Source: Saprospiraceae bacterium
GTDB lineage: Bacteria > Bacteroidota > Bacteroidia > Chitinophagales > Saprospiraceae
Direction of reading: 5' to 3'
Assembly (NCBI GenBank): GCA_016787575.1
Contig: JAEUUO010000007.1
Location: 310,001-374,000, forward strand
DNA length: 64,000 nucleotides
The position numbers and the translations under genes were made by a program. Positions within the stretch are counted from its first letter, which is position 1; each line of letters opens with the position of its first letter. Of this stretch, positions 18,395 through 27,315 are shown piece after piece. The notes under the pieces were generated by a model. That model saw only the letters and a program-made list of their open reading frames with translations. It did not search any database and was not told the origin of the DNA.

Positions 18395-20209
18395 GTGCGA
18401 TTAATATACTTAATAGCAATAGTTAGTTTACCTATCAGTTTGAACGCTCAATTATCACCGGGGGATTTGGCAAAAGTGCACGAACACTTAGAAGGAAATT
18501 TGAATTGTACCCAATGTCATATTTTAGGAGAAAAAGTTTCTGATGATAAATGTTTAAGCTGTCATTTGGAATTAAAAAGCAGAATCAATCAAAATAAAGG
18601 GTTTCACGCATCTGCAGCTGTAAAAGTTAAAAACTGTGCCTCTTGCCACAGCGATCACCATGGGAAAGGATTTCAAATCGTTCGATTTGATGAAAAATCT
18701 TTTGATCATAAGGCGGTTGGATACGAATTAACTGGAAAACATGCCCGGATTGATTGCAAAGCATGTCATCGTCCTGCTCATATTGTCAGTGACGGAATCC
18801 GACTAAAAAAATATACTTACCTGGGGCTTGATTCAAAATGTTTGAATTGCCATGAAGATGCTCATCAAAATACACTTTCCAAATCTTGCTCTAATTGCCA
18901 TTCAACTGAAGCATTCGTTCCTGCATCTAATTTTCAACATCAAAAAACAAAATACAATTTGTTGGGAAAACATAAATCAGTTGATTGCAAACAATGTCAT
19001 CCCGTAGAAACACGAAATGGAGAAAAATTTCAACGGTTCAGTGGCATTGCATTCTCAAATTGCTCAAATTGTCATACGGATGTTCATAAAAAAGAATTGG
19101 GTCTAAAATGCAATGAATGCCATACGGAAGAATCTTTTCAAAAATTTATTGGAAATGATCGATTCAACCATACTGCTACTGGATTTTTCCTGAAAGGAAA
19201 ACATAAATCGCTTGATTGTTCAAAATGCCATAATACAACCCTTCCGTTTAATTTAGTTTTTCAAGACCGAAAAGGAATCAAAGAAGATCAGTGTATTACG
19301 TGTCATAAAGACATCCATGAAGGAAAATTTGGAATTGATTGTAAAGAATGCCACTCAACAGATGGCTTTCGTAAAATAAATCATCCGGATAAATTTGATC
19401 ATAATTTGACGAATTACAAATTAGAAGGAAAGCATCAACAAGTTGATTGCAAATTATGTCACAAAGAAGATTTTACTAAAAACATTCCACATGAAACATG
19501 TGCATCTTGTCATAAAGATTTTCATGATGGACAGTTTTATAAAAATGGCTTGAATACCGATTGTGCAAGTTGCCATACTGTACAATCGTTTAGTATCAGT
19601 CATTATACGATCGAACAACACCAATCTGGCACATTTCCACTTACAGGAGCCCATGAGGCAACTGCTTGTTCAGCATGTCATTTGAAAGAATCTAAATGGA
19701 CGTTTACAAATCTCCCTGAAAAATGTGTTGGTTGTCATCAGGATGTGCATGGAGGATATATAAATCAACAGTATGATCCCAATCAAAATTGTACTGTATG
19801 CCACCAAACAGATTCCTGGCAAAATATTCAGTTTGATCATTCCAAAACAGGCTACCAACTTAAAGGAGCTCATTCGAAACAAGCCTGTATGAATTGTCAT
19901 GGTCTTACTACAAATGAAACTGGCCATCCCTATAAACATTTTAATTATAAAAAGAGTAATTGTACAGATTGTCATAACAATGTACATGGAAACCAATTTG
20001 AAATAAATGGCATAACGAATTGTGTTTCCTGCCATGGATTTGAAAATTGGAAAGCAATCTTTTTTAATCACGACTCAACTGCTTTTAAATTGGAAGGCAA
20101 GCATAAAGAGGTGTCTTGTGGAAAATGCCATAGAGAAACCTTGGTAGAAAATAAAAAAATAATTCAGTTCAAAATTGAAAAATTTGAGTGCGTAGACTGT
20201 CATCATTGA
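18395..20209 (+). CDS. Periplasmic 23-haem c-type cytochrome
   Basis: 604 residues from GTG at 18395, chosen because it gives a classical signal peptide (MRLIYLIAIVSLPISLNAQ); a TTG at 18377 would prepend acidic residues. By hand I count 23 CXXCH haem-attachment motifs. From the fourth on they form triheme units, each opening with the pattern F-x-H, then G-x-H, then CxxCH. The opening motifs lie at 18755, 18986, 19217, 19448, 19667, 19886 and 20117, giving spacings of 231, 231, 231, 219, 219 and 231 bp. Extra histidines in each unit suggest bis-His haems. The 3' end overlaps the next cytochrome gene by 22 bp. Role: multi-electron transfer or conduction outside the inner membrane. Confidence 0.9.
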   Translation: MRLIYLIAIVSLPISLNAQLSPGDLAKVHEHLEGNLNCTQCHILGEKVSDDKCLSCHLELKSRINQNKGFHASAAVKVKNCASCHSDHHGKGFQIVRFDEKSFDHKAVGYELTGKHARIDCKACHRPAHIVSDGIRLKKYTYLGLDSKCLNCHEDAHQNTLSKSCSNCHSTEAFVPASNFQHQKTKYNLLGKHKSVDCKQCHPVETRNGEKFQRFSGIAFSNCSNCHTDVHKKELGLKCNECHTEESFQKFIGNDRFNHTATGFFLKGKHKSLDCSKCHNTTLPFNLVFQDRKGIKEDQCITCHKDIHEGKFGIDCKECHSTDGFRKINHPDKFDHNLTNYKLEGKHQQVDCKLCHKEDFTKNIPHETCASCHKDFHDGQFYKNGLNTDCASCHTVQSFSISHYTIEQHQSGTFPLTGAHEATACSACHLKESKWTFTNLPEKCVGCHQDVHGGYINQQYDPNQNCTVCHQTDSWQNIQFDHSKTGYQLKGAHSKQACMNCHGLTTNETGHPYKHFNYKKSNCTDCHNNVHGNQFEINGITNCVSCHGFENWKAIFFNHDSTAFKLEGKHKEVSCGKCHRETLVENKKIIQFKIEKFECVDCHH

Positions 20210-23200
20210 TCGGATTGTTTTTTGCGGTAATCTTACTGCAAGCTCAGTCACCGCACGGTACTGACTTGAAACTCAATTGTGCCCAATGCCATTCTCCAGC
20301 ATCATGGACCATGGATCCAATTTTTATGAAATTTGATCATGATTCAACTGGTTTTAAATTAAGTGGGCGTCACCAAGATATAGATTGCAAATCTTGCCAT
20401 ACCAGTCTTGTCTTTTCTGAACTTCATACTGCATCCTGTAATTCCTGTCATTTAGACGTGCATCAGAATTCCCTGGGCAAAGATTGCAATCGCTGTCACA
20501 ATACAGCCAGTTGGATTGTCGATGAAATGACAAAAATCCACAGTGAAAATGGTTTTCCTCTTTTAGGAAAACACGCAAGCGTAGATTGCAAATCTTGTCA
20601 TAGTTCAGAATCTGAATTGCGATTTGAGCGCATCGGAAACGACTGTATCAATTGCCATAAATCCGATTACAACAATACCTTGAATCCGGACCATAAAAAA
20701 TCCAACTTTAGTACTGAATGTTCAAGTTGTCATGATCCGGTTTCATTTGAATGGAACACTCCCAATTTTCAACATGATTTCTTTCCATTGGTAGATGCAC
20801 ATGCAATTAAAGATTGTAAAAAATGTCATCAGACAAGCGATTATACATCCACTTCAGCGGAATGTTATTCCTGTCACCAAAAGAATTTTGAAAATAGTTT
20901 GAATCCAAATCACCAGGCAGCTCAACTTTCCATTAATTGCAATTTGTGTCATACCTCAAAATCCGATTGGGAACCGGCTCAATATATTGAACACGATGCG
21001 CTGCACTTTCCAATCTATAGCGGTGAACATAAAGGGAAATGGAAAAAATGCAATGACTGTCACCTGAATCCGTCAAATTACAAAGAAAATAGTTGCATAG
21101 TTTGTCACTCCAATCCGGAAGTTGATGATCAGCATAAAAGCGTTTATGGATATTTTTTTAATGACAATGCATGCTTAGCTTGCCACCCAAACGGTGATAA
21201 GGATTTTAAATTTAATCACAACAATACCTCATTTCCATTAACAGGTGCCCATCAAACCGTTGAATGCAAAGCTTGTCATATTAGCGGCTTTAAAGGAACT
21301 TCCAGCGTGTGTGCTGATTGTCATCAACTGGATTTCAATAATTCAAAAAATCCCAACCACTCGAATCTTGGATTTTCAATGGATTGTGCATCTTGTCATA
21401 CAACAGCCCCTGATTGGAAACCGGCTCGATTTGATAACCATGATCAATCTTATGTACTAAAAGGTTCACATAAAATCATTGCTTCAGACTGTGCTGCTTG
21501 TCACAAAGGAGATTATAACAATACACCTAATACCTGTGCAGGATGTCATCTGGAAGACTACAACCAAACCCTTGATCCTCCACATCCCTTGCAACGAATT
21601 TCAACAGATTGTGCAACGTGCCACACAGAAAATGCTTGGGTTCCTTCAACATTTGATCACGACGGACAATACTTTCCAGTATATAGCGGAAAGCATAGAG
21701 GTGTTTGGACGGAATGCAAAGATTGTCATACAAATCCGGCAAATCCAAAAGAATACAGTTGTGTAAATTGTCATGCAAATCCGGAAACGGACAACCAGCA
21801 CCAAGGAGTTCCAGGATATTGGTATAAAGATCAAGCATGTTTTGCATGTCATCCCACCGGAGATAAATCAAACCAATTTGATCATAACAATACAGCATTC
21901 CCTTTAACAGGCGCACATCTACAAACTGAATGTCGTAAATGCCATGAAAATGGATTTAAAGGAACTTCAAGTGTTTGCCTTGATTGTCACACTCCTGATT
22001 ACAATAGTTCATTAAATCCAAATCATACTGCATTGGGATTTTCAACTGATTGCGCATCTTGTCACACAACACAAGCTGATTGGAAACCTGCCAGACTTGA
22101 CAATCACGATTCATATTATGTTTTGGAAGCTGCTCACAAATTAGTTGCAAACGATTGTGCTGCATGCCACAAAGGCGACTACAACAATACTCCAACTACC
22201 TGTGCAGGATGTCACACAGAAGATTATAATTTAACTACGAATCCACCACATAAACTGCAACAATTTCCAACAGAATGTGCTAGTTGTCACAATCAAAATT
22301 CATGGATTCCATCTTCATTTGAACACGATGTTCAATATTTTCCAATTTATAAAGGAAAGCACAGTGGGGAATGGATGCAGTGCATGGATTGTCATAAAAA
22401 TTCATCAAATTTCAAGGAGTTTCAATGTACGGGTTGCCATGTAAATCCTGAGACCGATAATCAACACCAATCAGTTCATGGATATTGGTATCAAGATCAA
22501 GCATGTTTTGCTTGCCATCCTACAGGAGATAAACAAGATCGTTTTGATCATAATGCAACTGGATTTGTTTTGACTGGAGCCCATTTGCAAGTTGATTGTA
22601 AGCAATGTCATTTAAATGGGTTTAAAGGGACCCCAACAACTTGTTCAAGTTGTCACACCAATGATTTCAATCAAAGTGTAAATCCTAACCATCGAAACCT
22701 GGGTTTTTCTATGGAGTGTGCAAGTTGTCATACAACAGCCCCTGATTGGAAACCTGCAAAAATTCAAAATCACGATCAGTACTATGTAATCACTGGCGCG
22801 CATACCTCCATTGCTATGGATTGTGCAGCTTGTCACAATGGAAATTACAACAACACACCAAATACCTGTGCGGGTTGCCATATCGAAGATTATAATAAAG
22901 TAGTTGATCCGCCGCATCAAAGCTTGCAGTTTTCAACTGAATGCGCTGCTTGCCACACACAAACAGCATGGGTTCCTTCAACTTTTGATCACGATGGTCA
23001 ATACTTTCCTATAAATTCCGGAAAACATAAAGGACAATGGATGGAATGTAGAGATTGTCATATAAATCCAGGCAATATTAAAGAGTTTAGCTGTACGGTA
23101 TGTCACACAAATCCAGAAACGGATACTAAACATACCAGTGTAAGCGGTTACTGGTATCAGGATCAGGCTTGTTTAGCATGTCACCCAAGTGGAAGTAGTG

Positions 23201-25662
23201 ATGATAAATTTGATCATAACAATACACAATTTCCCTTAACAGGTGCACATCAACAAACCGATTGTAAAAAATGCCATCAAACACAAATAAAAGGAACTTC
23301 AACCGTTTGTGTGGATTGTCATCAATTGGATTTCAATCAATCAAAGAATCCAGACCATACTAAATTGGGTTTTAGTATGGACTGTGCAAGCTGTCACACA
23401 ACAACTCCAGAATGGAAACCTGCACGACTTGATAATCACGATGCTTTCTTTGTACTAAATGGAGCACATAAAAGGATTGCTTCTGATTGCGCTGCATGCC
23501 ACAAAGGCAATTACAACAGTACACCAAATACTTGTGCAGGGTGCCATATCGAAGATTTTAACAATACAAAAGATCCACCGCATGCCAGCTTGCAATTTTC
23601 AACAGATTGCGCCAGTTGTCATACTGAAAATGCCTGGGTACCTTCAACATTTAATCACGATGGAATGTATTTTCCTGTTTATTCAGGGAAACATAAAAAC
23701 CAATGGATGGATTGTAAGGATTGCCACACCAATCCTGCTAATTTTAAAGAGTTTAATTGCATCATCTGCCATTTGAATCCTGAAACGAATGAAAAACATC
23801 TTACGGTTTCAGGTTATTTTTACAATAGTCAGGCTTGTTTTGCTTGCCATCCAACAGGTGACGGAGATGATAAATTCGATCACAACACAACTAATTTTCC
23901 ATTAACTGGGGCTCATATTCCCGTTGATTGTAAAAGTTGTCATATGAATGGATTTAAAGGGACTCCCACAAACTGTGAAAATTGTCATAACCAGGATTTC
24001 AATAATTCCAAAAACCCTAACCACCTGGCTCTTGGATTTACTATGGATTGTGCTGGATGTCACACTACAAATCCGGATTGGAAACCTGCGCTTATGCCTG
24101 ATCATGACAGCTATTATCCATTAACAGGGGCACACAAACAAATAGCAAATGCATGCGCTGCATGCCATCATGGCAATTATAACAACACGCCCAATACGTG
24201 TGAATCTTGCCATCAGGGAGATTACAATCAATCAAAAGATCCAAACCATTCTGCATTGGGATTGCCAATGGATTGTGCCTCTTGTCATACAACAGATCCA
24301 GATTGGATGCCCGCACTTTTTCCAGTTCATGATAATTTTTATCCGCTTACCGGAGCACATCTTGCTATCTCTTCAAATTGTGCTGCTTGCCATCATGGAA
24401 CTTATATTAATACACCCAATACCTGCGATGGTTGCCATATTGCTGATTATAACAAAAGTAAAAATCCAAATCACAATCAACTCGGCTTATCGCATGATTG
24501 TGCAACTTGTCATACTACCCAAGCAGGTTGGGAACCAGCTGCAATGCCAAATCACGATGCGTATTATCCACTTACTGGTGCACATCAAAGCATTGCATCT
24601 GATTGCGCTGCCTGTCATCATGGAGATTATAACAATACACCCAATACCTGTTCAGGATGTCATACAAAAGACTACAATAATTCGACTAACCCAAGCCACA
24701 AAAATTTAAACTTATCAATGGATTGTGCACATTGCCACACAACTGCACCAGATTGGCAACCGGCACTCTTTCCAGAACACAATAGTTTTTATCAACTCAA
24801 TGGGGCACATGCCCAGATTGCAAATGATTGTGCAATTTGTCACAATGGAAATTACAACAATACACCAAATACCTGTTATGGTTGCCATCAATCAGATTTC
24901 AACCAAACGACCAATCCAGATCATGAGGCGAATCAATATCCAATGGATTGTGCAAGTTGCCATACGGAGAATGCATGGATCCCTTCTACGTTTGATCATA
25001 ACAGCATATATCCATTAACCGGCGCTCATGCAGCAATTGCAAATGATTGTGTCGCCTGTCACCATGGAAACTATAACAATACACCCACCACTTGCAATGG
25101 ATGCCATTCAGGCGATTACAATTCTGCTTCCAATCCAAATCATATTTCTTTGGGTTTTTCCAGAACCTGTGATCAATGTCATACAACTCAAGCTGGCTGG
25201 GCTCCGGCTACCATGCCCAACCATGACAATTATTATCCATTGACCGGCGCTCATTACACCATCCGAAACAATTGTGCTGCATGCCATAATGGCAATTACA
25301 ACAATACACCCAACACCTGTTATGGTTGCCATGTAGACGACTACAACCAAACGAATAATCCAGATCATCAATCTGCTCAATTTCCAACGAATTGCACCAT
25401 TTGCCATACTACCAATGCATGGACACCTTCCACATTTAATCACGATGGCCAATATTTTCCAATTTATAGTGGAAAACATAAAAATAAATGGAACCTATGT
25501 GCTGATTGCCATACAAACCAAAGCAATTATTCTGTTTTTAGTTGCATTCTGTGTCACGAACACAGCAATAAAACTGAAGTGGACAATGATCATAATGGAG
25601 TGAGTGGATATTCATACAACAGTAATGCGTGTTATTCATGCCATCCACAAGGGAAAAAATAA
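20188..25662 (+). CDS. Giant 73-haem c-type cytochrome
   Basis: 1,824 residues starting at GTG 20188, with signal peptide MRRLSSLIGLFFAVILLQAQ. I count 73 CXXCH motifs by hand, about one per 25 residues. Layout: 12 haems in a divergent N-terminal part; four nonaheme blocks of exactly 222 residues (block starts 21172, 21838, 22504, 23170; the next homologous point is 23836); then triheme units of about 75 residues, whose CAACH-type motifs lie at 24154, 24379, 24604, 24829, 25048 and 25273; and a last lone CYSCH near the C-terminus. Each nonaheme block contains at least nine histidines outside CXXCH (FDH, GAH, NPNH, DNHD, GxH, PPH, FDH, GKH, NQH), matching bis-His ligation. No membrane anchor or T9SS domain is seen. 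Overlaps on both sides suggest coupled translation. Likely an electron conduit; no enzyme domain is visible. Confidence 0.92.
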   Translation: MRRLSSLIGLFFAVILLQAQSPHGTDLKLNCAQCHSPASWTMDPIFMKFDHDSTGFKLSGRHQDIDCKSCHTSLVFSELHTASCNSCHLDVHQNSLGKDCNRCHNTASWIVDEMTKIHSENGFPLLGKHASVDCKSCHSSESELRFERIGNDCINCHKSDYNNTLNPDHKKSNFSTECSSCHDPVSFEWNTPNFQHDFFPLVDAHAIKDCKKCHQTSDYTSTSAECYSCHQKNFENSLNPNHQAAQLSINCNLCHTSKSDWEPAQYIEHDALHFPIYSGEHKGKWKKCNDCHLNPSNYKENSCIVCHSNPEVDDQHKSVYGYFFNDNACLACHPNGDKDFKFNHNNTSFPLTGAHQTVECKACHISGFKGTSSVCADCHQLDFNNSKNPNHSNLGFSMDCASCHTTAPDWKPARFDNHDQSYVLKGSHKIIASDCAACHKGDYNNTPNTCAGCHLEDYNQTLDPPHPLQRISTDCATCHTENAWVPSTFDHDGQYFPVYSGKHRGVWTECKDCHTNPANPKEYSCVNCHANPETDNQHQGVPGYWYKDQACFACHPTGDKSNQFDHNNTAFPLTGAHLQTECRKCHENGFKGTSSVCLDCHTPDYNSSLNPNHTALGFSTDCASCHTTQADWKPARLDNHDSYYVLEAAHKLVANDCAACHKGDYNNTPTTCAGCHTEDYNLTTNPPHKLQQFPTECASCHNQNSWIPSSFEHDVQYFPIYKGKHSGEWMQCMDCHKNSSNFKEFQCTGCHVNPETDNQHQSVHGYWYQDQACFACHPTGDKQDRFDHNATGFVLTGAHLQVDCKQCHLNGFKGTPTTCSSCHTNDFNQSVNPNHRNLGFSMECASCHTTAPDWKPAKIQNHDQYYVITGAHTSIAMDCAACHNGNYNNTPNTCAGCHIEDYNKVVDPPHQSLQFSTECAACHTQTAWVPSTFDHDGQYFPINSGKHKGQWMECRDCHINPGNIKEFSCTVCHTNPETDTKHTSVSGYWYQDQACLACHPSGSSDDKFDHNNTQFPLTGAHQQTDCKKCHQTQIKGTSTVCVDCHQLDFNQSKNPDHTKLGFSMDCASCHTTTPEWKPARLDNHDAFFVLNGAHKRIASDCAACHKGNYNSTPNTCAGCHIEDFNNTKDPPHASLQFSTDCASCHTENAWVPSTFNHDGMYFPVYSGKHKNQWMDCKDCHTNPANFKEFNCIICHLNPETNEKHLTVSGYFYNSQACFACHPTGDGDDKFDHNTTNFPLTGAHIPVDCKSCHMNGFKGTPTNCENCHNQDFNNSKNPNHLALGFTMDCAGCHTTNPDWKPALMPDHDSYYPLTGAHKQIANACAACHHGNYNNTPNTCESCHQGDYNQSKDPNHSALGLPMDCASCHTTDPDWMPALFPVHDNFYPLTGAHLAISSNCAACHHGTYINTPNTCDGCHIADYNKSKNPNHNQLGLSHDCATCHTTQAGWEPAAMPNHDAYYPLTGAHQSIASDCAACHHGDYNNTPNTCSGCHTKDYNNSTNPSHKNLNLSMDCAHCHTTAPDWQPALFPEHNSFYQLNGAHAQIANDCAICHNGNYNNTPNTCYGCHQSDFNQTTNPDHEANQYPMDCASCHTENAWIPSTFDHNSIYPLTGAHAAIANDCVACHHGNYNNTPTTCNGCHSGDYNSASNPNHISLGFSRTCDQCHTTQAGWAPATMPNHDNYYPLTGAHYTIRNNCAACHNGNYNNTPNTCYGCHVDDYNQTNNPDHQSAQFPTNCTICHTTNAWTPSTFNHDGQYFPIYSGKHKNKWNLCADCHTNQSNYSVFSCILCHEHSNKTEVDNDHNGVSGYSYNSNACYSCHPQGKK
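21172..23835 (+). repeat. Four tandem 666-bp coding repeats (nonaheme blocks)
   Basis: The codon for the first Cys of the motif before HP[TNS]G (CLACH or CFACH) occurs at 21172, 21838, 22504, 23170 and 23836, so the period is 666 bp four times without a single indel. Each block encodes nine haem motifs in the same order. Nucleotide identity between blocks is clearly incomplete, so the duplications are not very recent. Confidence 0.88.
24061..25380 (+). repeat. Tandem triheme coding repeats of about 225 bp
   Basis: Downstream of the nonaheme blocks the pattern simplifies to a repeated triheme unit: CxxCHTT, then GAH...CAACHxG, then NTPNTCxGCH and NPNH. CAACH-equivalent cysteine codons fall at 24154, 24379, 24604, 24829, 25048 and 25273, with spacings of 225, 225, 225, 219 and 225 bp. 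Confidence 0.82.
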
Positions 25663-27263
25663 TAAATATTCTCAGAGCATTCCTGCTCATTACAGGTCTT
25701 GGCAGTGTCAATGCTCAATCTCAACATGATTTATTATCAGGTCAGATCTCCTTTGTTTCCAGTAAAAATGTTTACGTTAAATTTCCTTCAACCAAATCGA
25801 TTCATATAGGAGATACGCTGTTCTTAAATATTAATAATCAAAAAGAAGCTGCTTTAATTGTTACAAATAAATCTTCGAGTTCTTGTGTTTGCACCCCTTT
25901 ATCAGATATTAAATTTAGCCTGGGTCAATTAATTGTAAGTAACCGTGAACAAGTAATTTCTAAATCACCGGAAAGAGAAAAACTACATGAAGAAGGACCT
26001 GTATATAAAATTGAAGAAACAGCAGCTGTACGAAAAGATAGTACAAAAAGAAAACAAGACATTTTTAGAGGCAGAATTTCAATAGCTACTTACTCAAATT
26101 ACTCTGAATCATCTCAAAAAGCTGCCTACCGATTTAATTATACATTTTCTTTAACAGGTACCCGTGTAAATAATTCCAATCTATCATTTGATTCTTATAT
26201 ATCATTTCGTCACCGAACAAACGAATGGTATAAAGTTCAGGAAAACATCAACAACGCATTGAAAATTTATACATTGGCACTTCAATACAGTTTTGGCAAA
26301 TCTATGGATGCTTTTATTGGTAGACGTGTCAATTACAGAATTGCCAGTATGGGAGCCATTGATGGCATTCAATTTGAAAAAAGGATCAAGCATTTTGTCT
26401 TTGGCACTGTTCTCGGTTCGCGCCCCGACTTAAATGATTACAGTCTAAACTTCAAATTATTGGAATATGGTGCCTATGCAGGACACCAAATTACTAGAAC
26501 AAATGGTTTCAATTTTGAAAATACAGCAGCTCTGATAAATCAAATGAGTCATGGAAATACAGATCGAAGGTTTATACATATTCAACACGTCAGTACTTTA
26601 TTTAGAAATTTGAGTATTTTCGGTTCCTCTGAATTAGATATTTTTAAAAAAATAAACAACCAGGGATCAAATACGTTTCGCCTGACCAATTTATATGTTA
26701 CTGCAAGATATCGTTTTTCTAAAAAGCTCAACATCTCCGGATCTTATGATGCTCGCAACAATGTGATCTATTATGAAACCTATAAAAATGACATTGACAG
26801 GTTATTAGAAGAAGAAACGAGACAAGGATTTAGGCTGCAATTGAATTACCAAATCTGGCGATTTATTTCATTGGGTTGTAGCGGGAATTTAAGAATGCAA
26901 CAATCAGGAAAAAATGAATCCAAAAATTACAATGCCTATTTGAACTATTCACGCCTACCTCTATTGAATGCTGCTTTAAATTTGAATACCAGTTTTTTGC
27001 AAACCAGTTATTTGAAATCTTATGTAAGTGGTGCCAGTTTATCAAAAGACTTTCTTAAAGGACGTTTTTATAGCGAATTGTACATGAGATATATAAAGTA
27101 TCAATACAACAGTTTTGAGTATGCTTTTAATCAAAAAATTGCCGGAGTAAGTCTTTCATACCGATTGAATAAAAATTCATCTTTGGCGGTTTATTCAGAA
27201 AAGACTTTTGATAATCAAAGCAATAATTTATTAATGAATGCCCGGATTATGATCCGCTTTTAA
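25638..27263 (+). CDS. Outer-membrane beta-barrel protein coupled to the giant cytochrome
   Basis: 541 residues from ATG at 25638, overlapping the cytochrome gene by 25 bp; a GTG at 25629 would add three residues. After the signal peptide (ending SVNAQS), residues about 25-100 form a small beta-rich domain, followed by a charged linker (about 110-145). The rest, to the C-terminal Phe, alternates polar and aromatic residues in amphipathic strands (for example YRFNYTFSLTGTR, LYVTARYRFSKKLNISGSY, RIMIRF), as in outer-membrane barrels. I do not recognise a named family. Its position suggests the porin partner of a porin-cytochrome conduit, but that is inference. Confidence 0.72.
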   Translation: MPSTREKIINILRAFLLITGLGSVNAQSQHDLLSGQISFVSSKNVYVKFPSTKSIHIGDTLFLNINNQKEAALIVTNKSSSSCVCTPLSDIKFSLGQLIVSNREQVISKSPEREKLHEEGPVYKIEETAAVRKDSTKRKQDIFRGRISIATYSNYSESSQKAAYRFNYTFSLTGTRVNNSNLSFDSYISFRHRTNEWYKVQENINNALKIYTLALQYSFGKSMDAFIGRRVNYRIASMGAIDGIQFEKRIKHFVFGTVLGSRPDLNDYSLNFKLLEYGAYAGHQITRTNGFNFENTAALINQMSHGNTDRRFIHIQHVSTLFRNLSIFGSSELDIFKKINNQGSNTFRLTNLYVTARYRFSKKLNISGSYDARNNVIYYETYKNDIDRLLEEETRQGFRLQLNYQIWRFISLGCSGNLRMQQSGKNESKNYNAYLNYSRLPLLNAALNLNTSFLQTSYLKSYVSGASLSKDFLKGRFYSELYMRYIKYQYNSFEYAFNQKIAGVSLSYRLNKNSSLAVYSEKTFDNQSNNLLMNARIMIRF

Positions 27264-27315
27264 AATAATTTTCCTGTAATTAATTTATCTTTACCAGTCC
27301 GTAATATTAATTCGT

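Noticed and set aside
21172..25380. Long tandem repeats considered as CRISPR array or insertion sequences
   Set aside because: The repeats are coding, in frame, and hold the CXXCH pattern; there are no short identical repeats with unique spacers and no transposase.
20354..25479. Many open frames of 65-185 codons on both strands within the 73-haem cytochrome gene
   Set aside because: They are shadows of the repetitive cytochrome sequence in other frames; the CXXCH frame accounts for the region completely.
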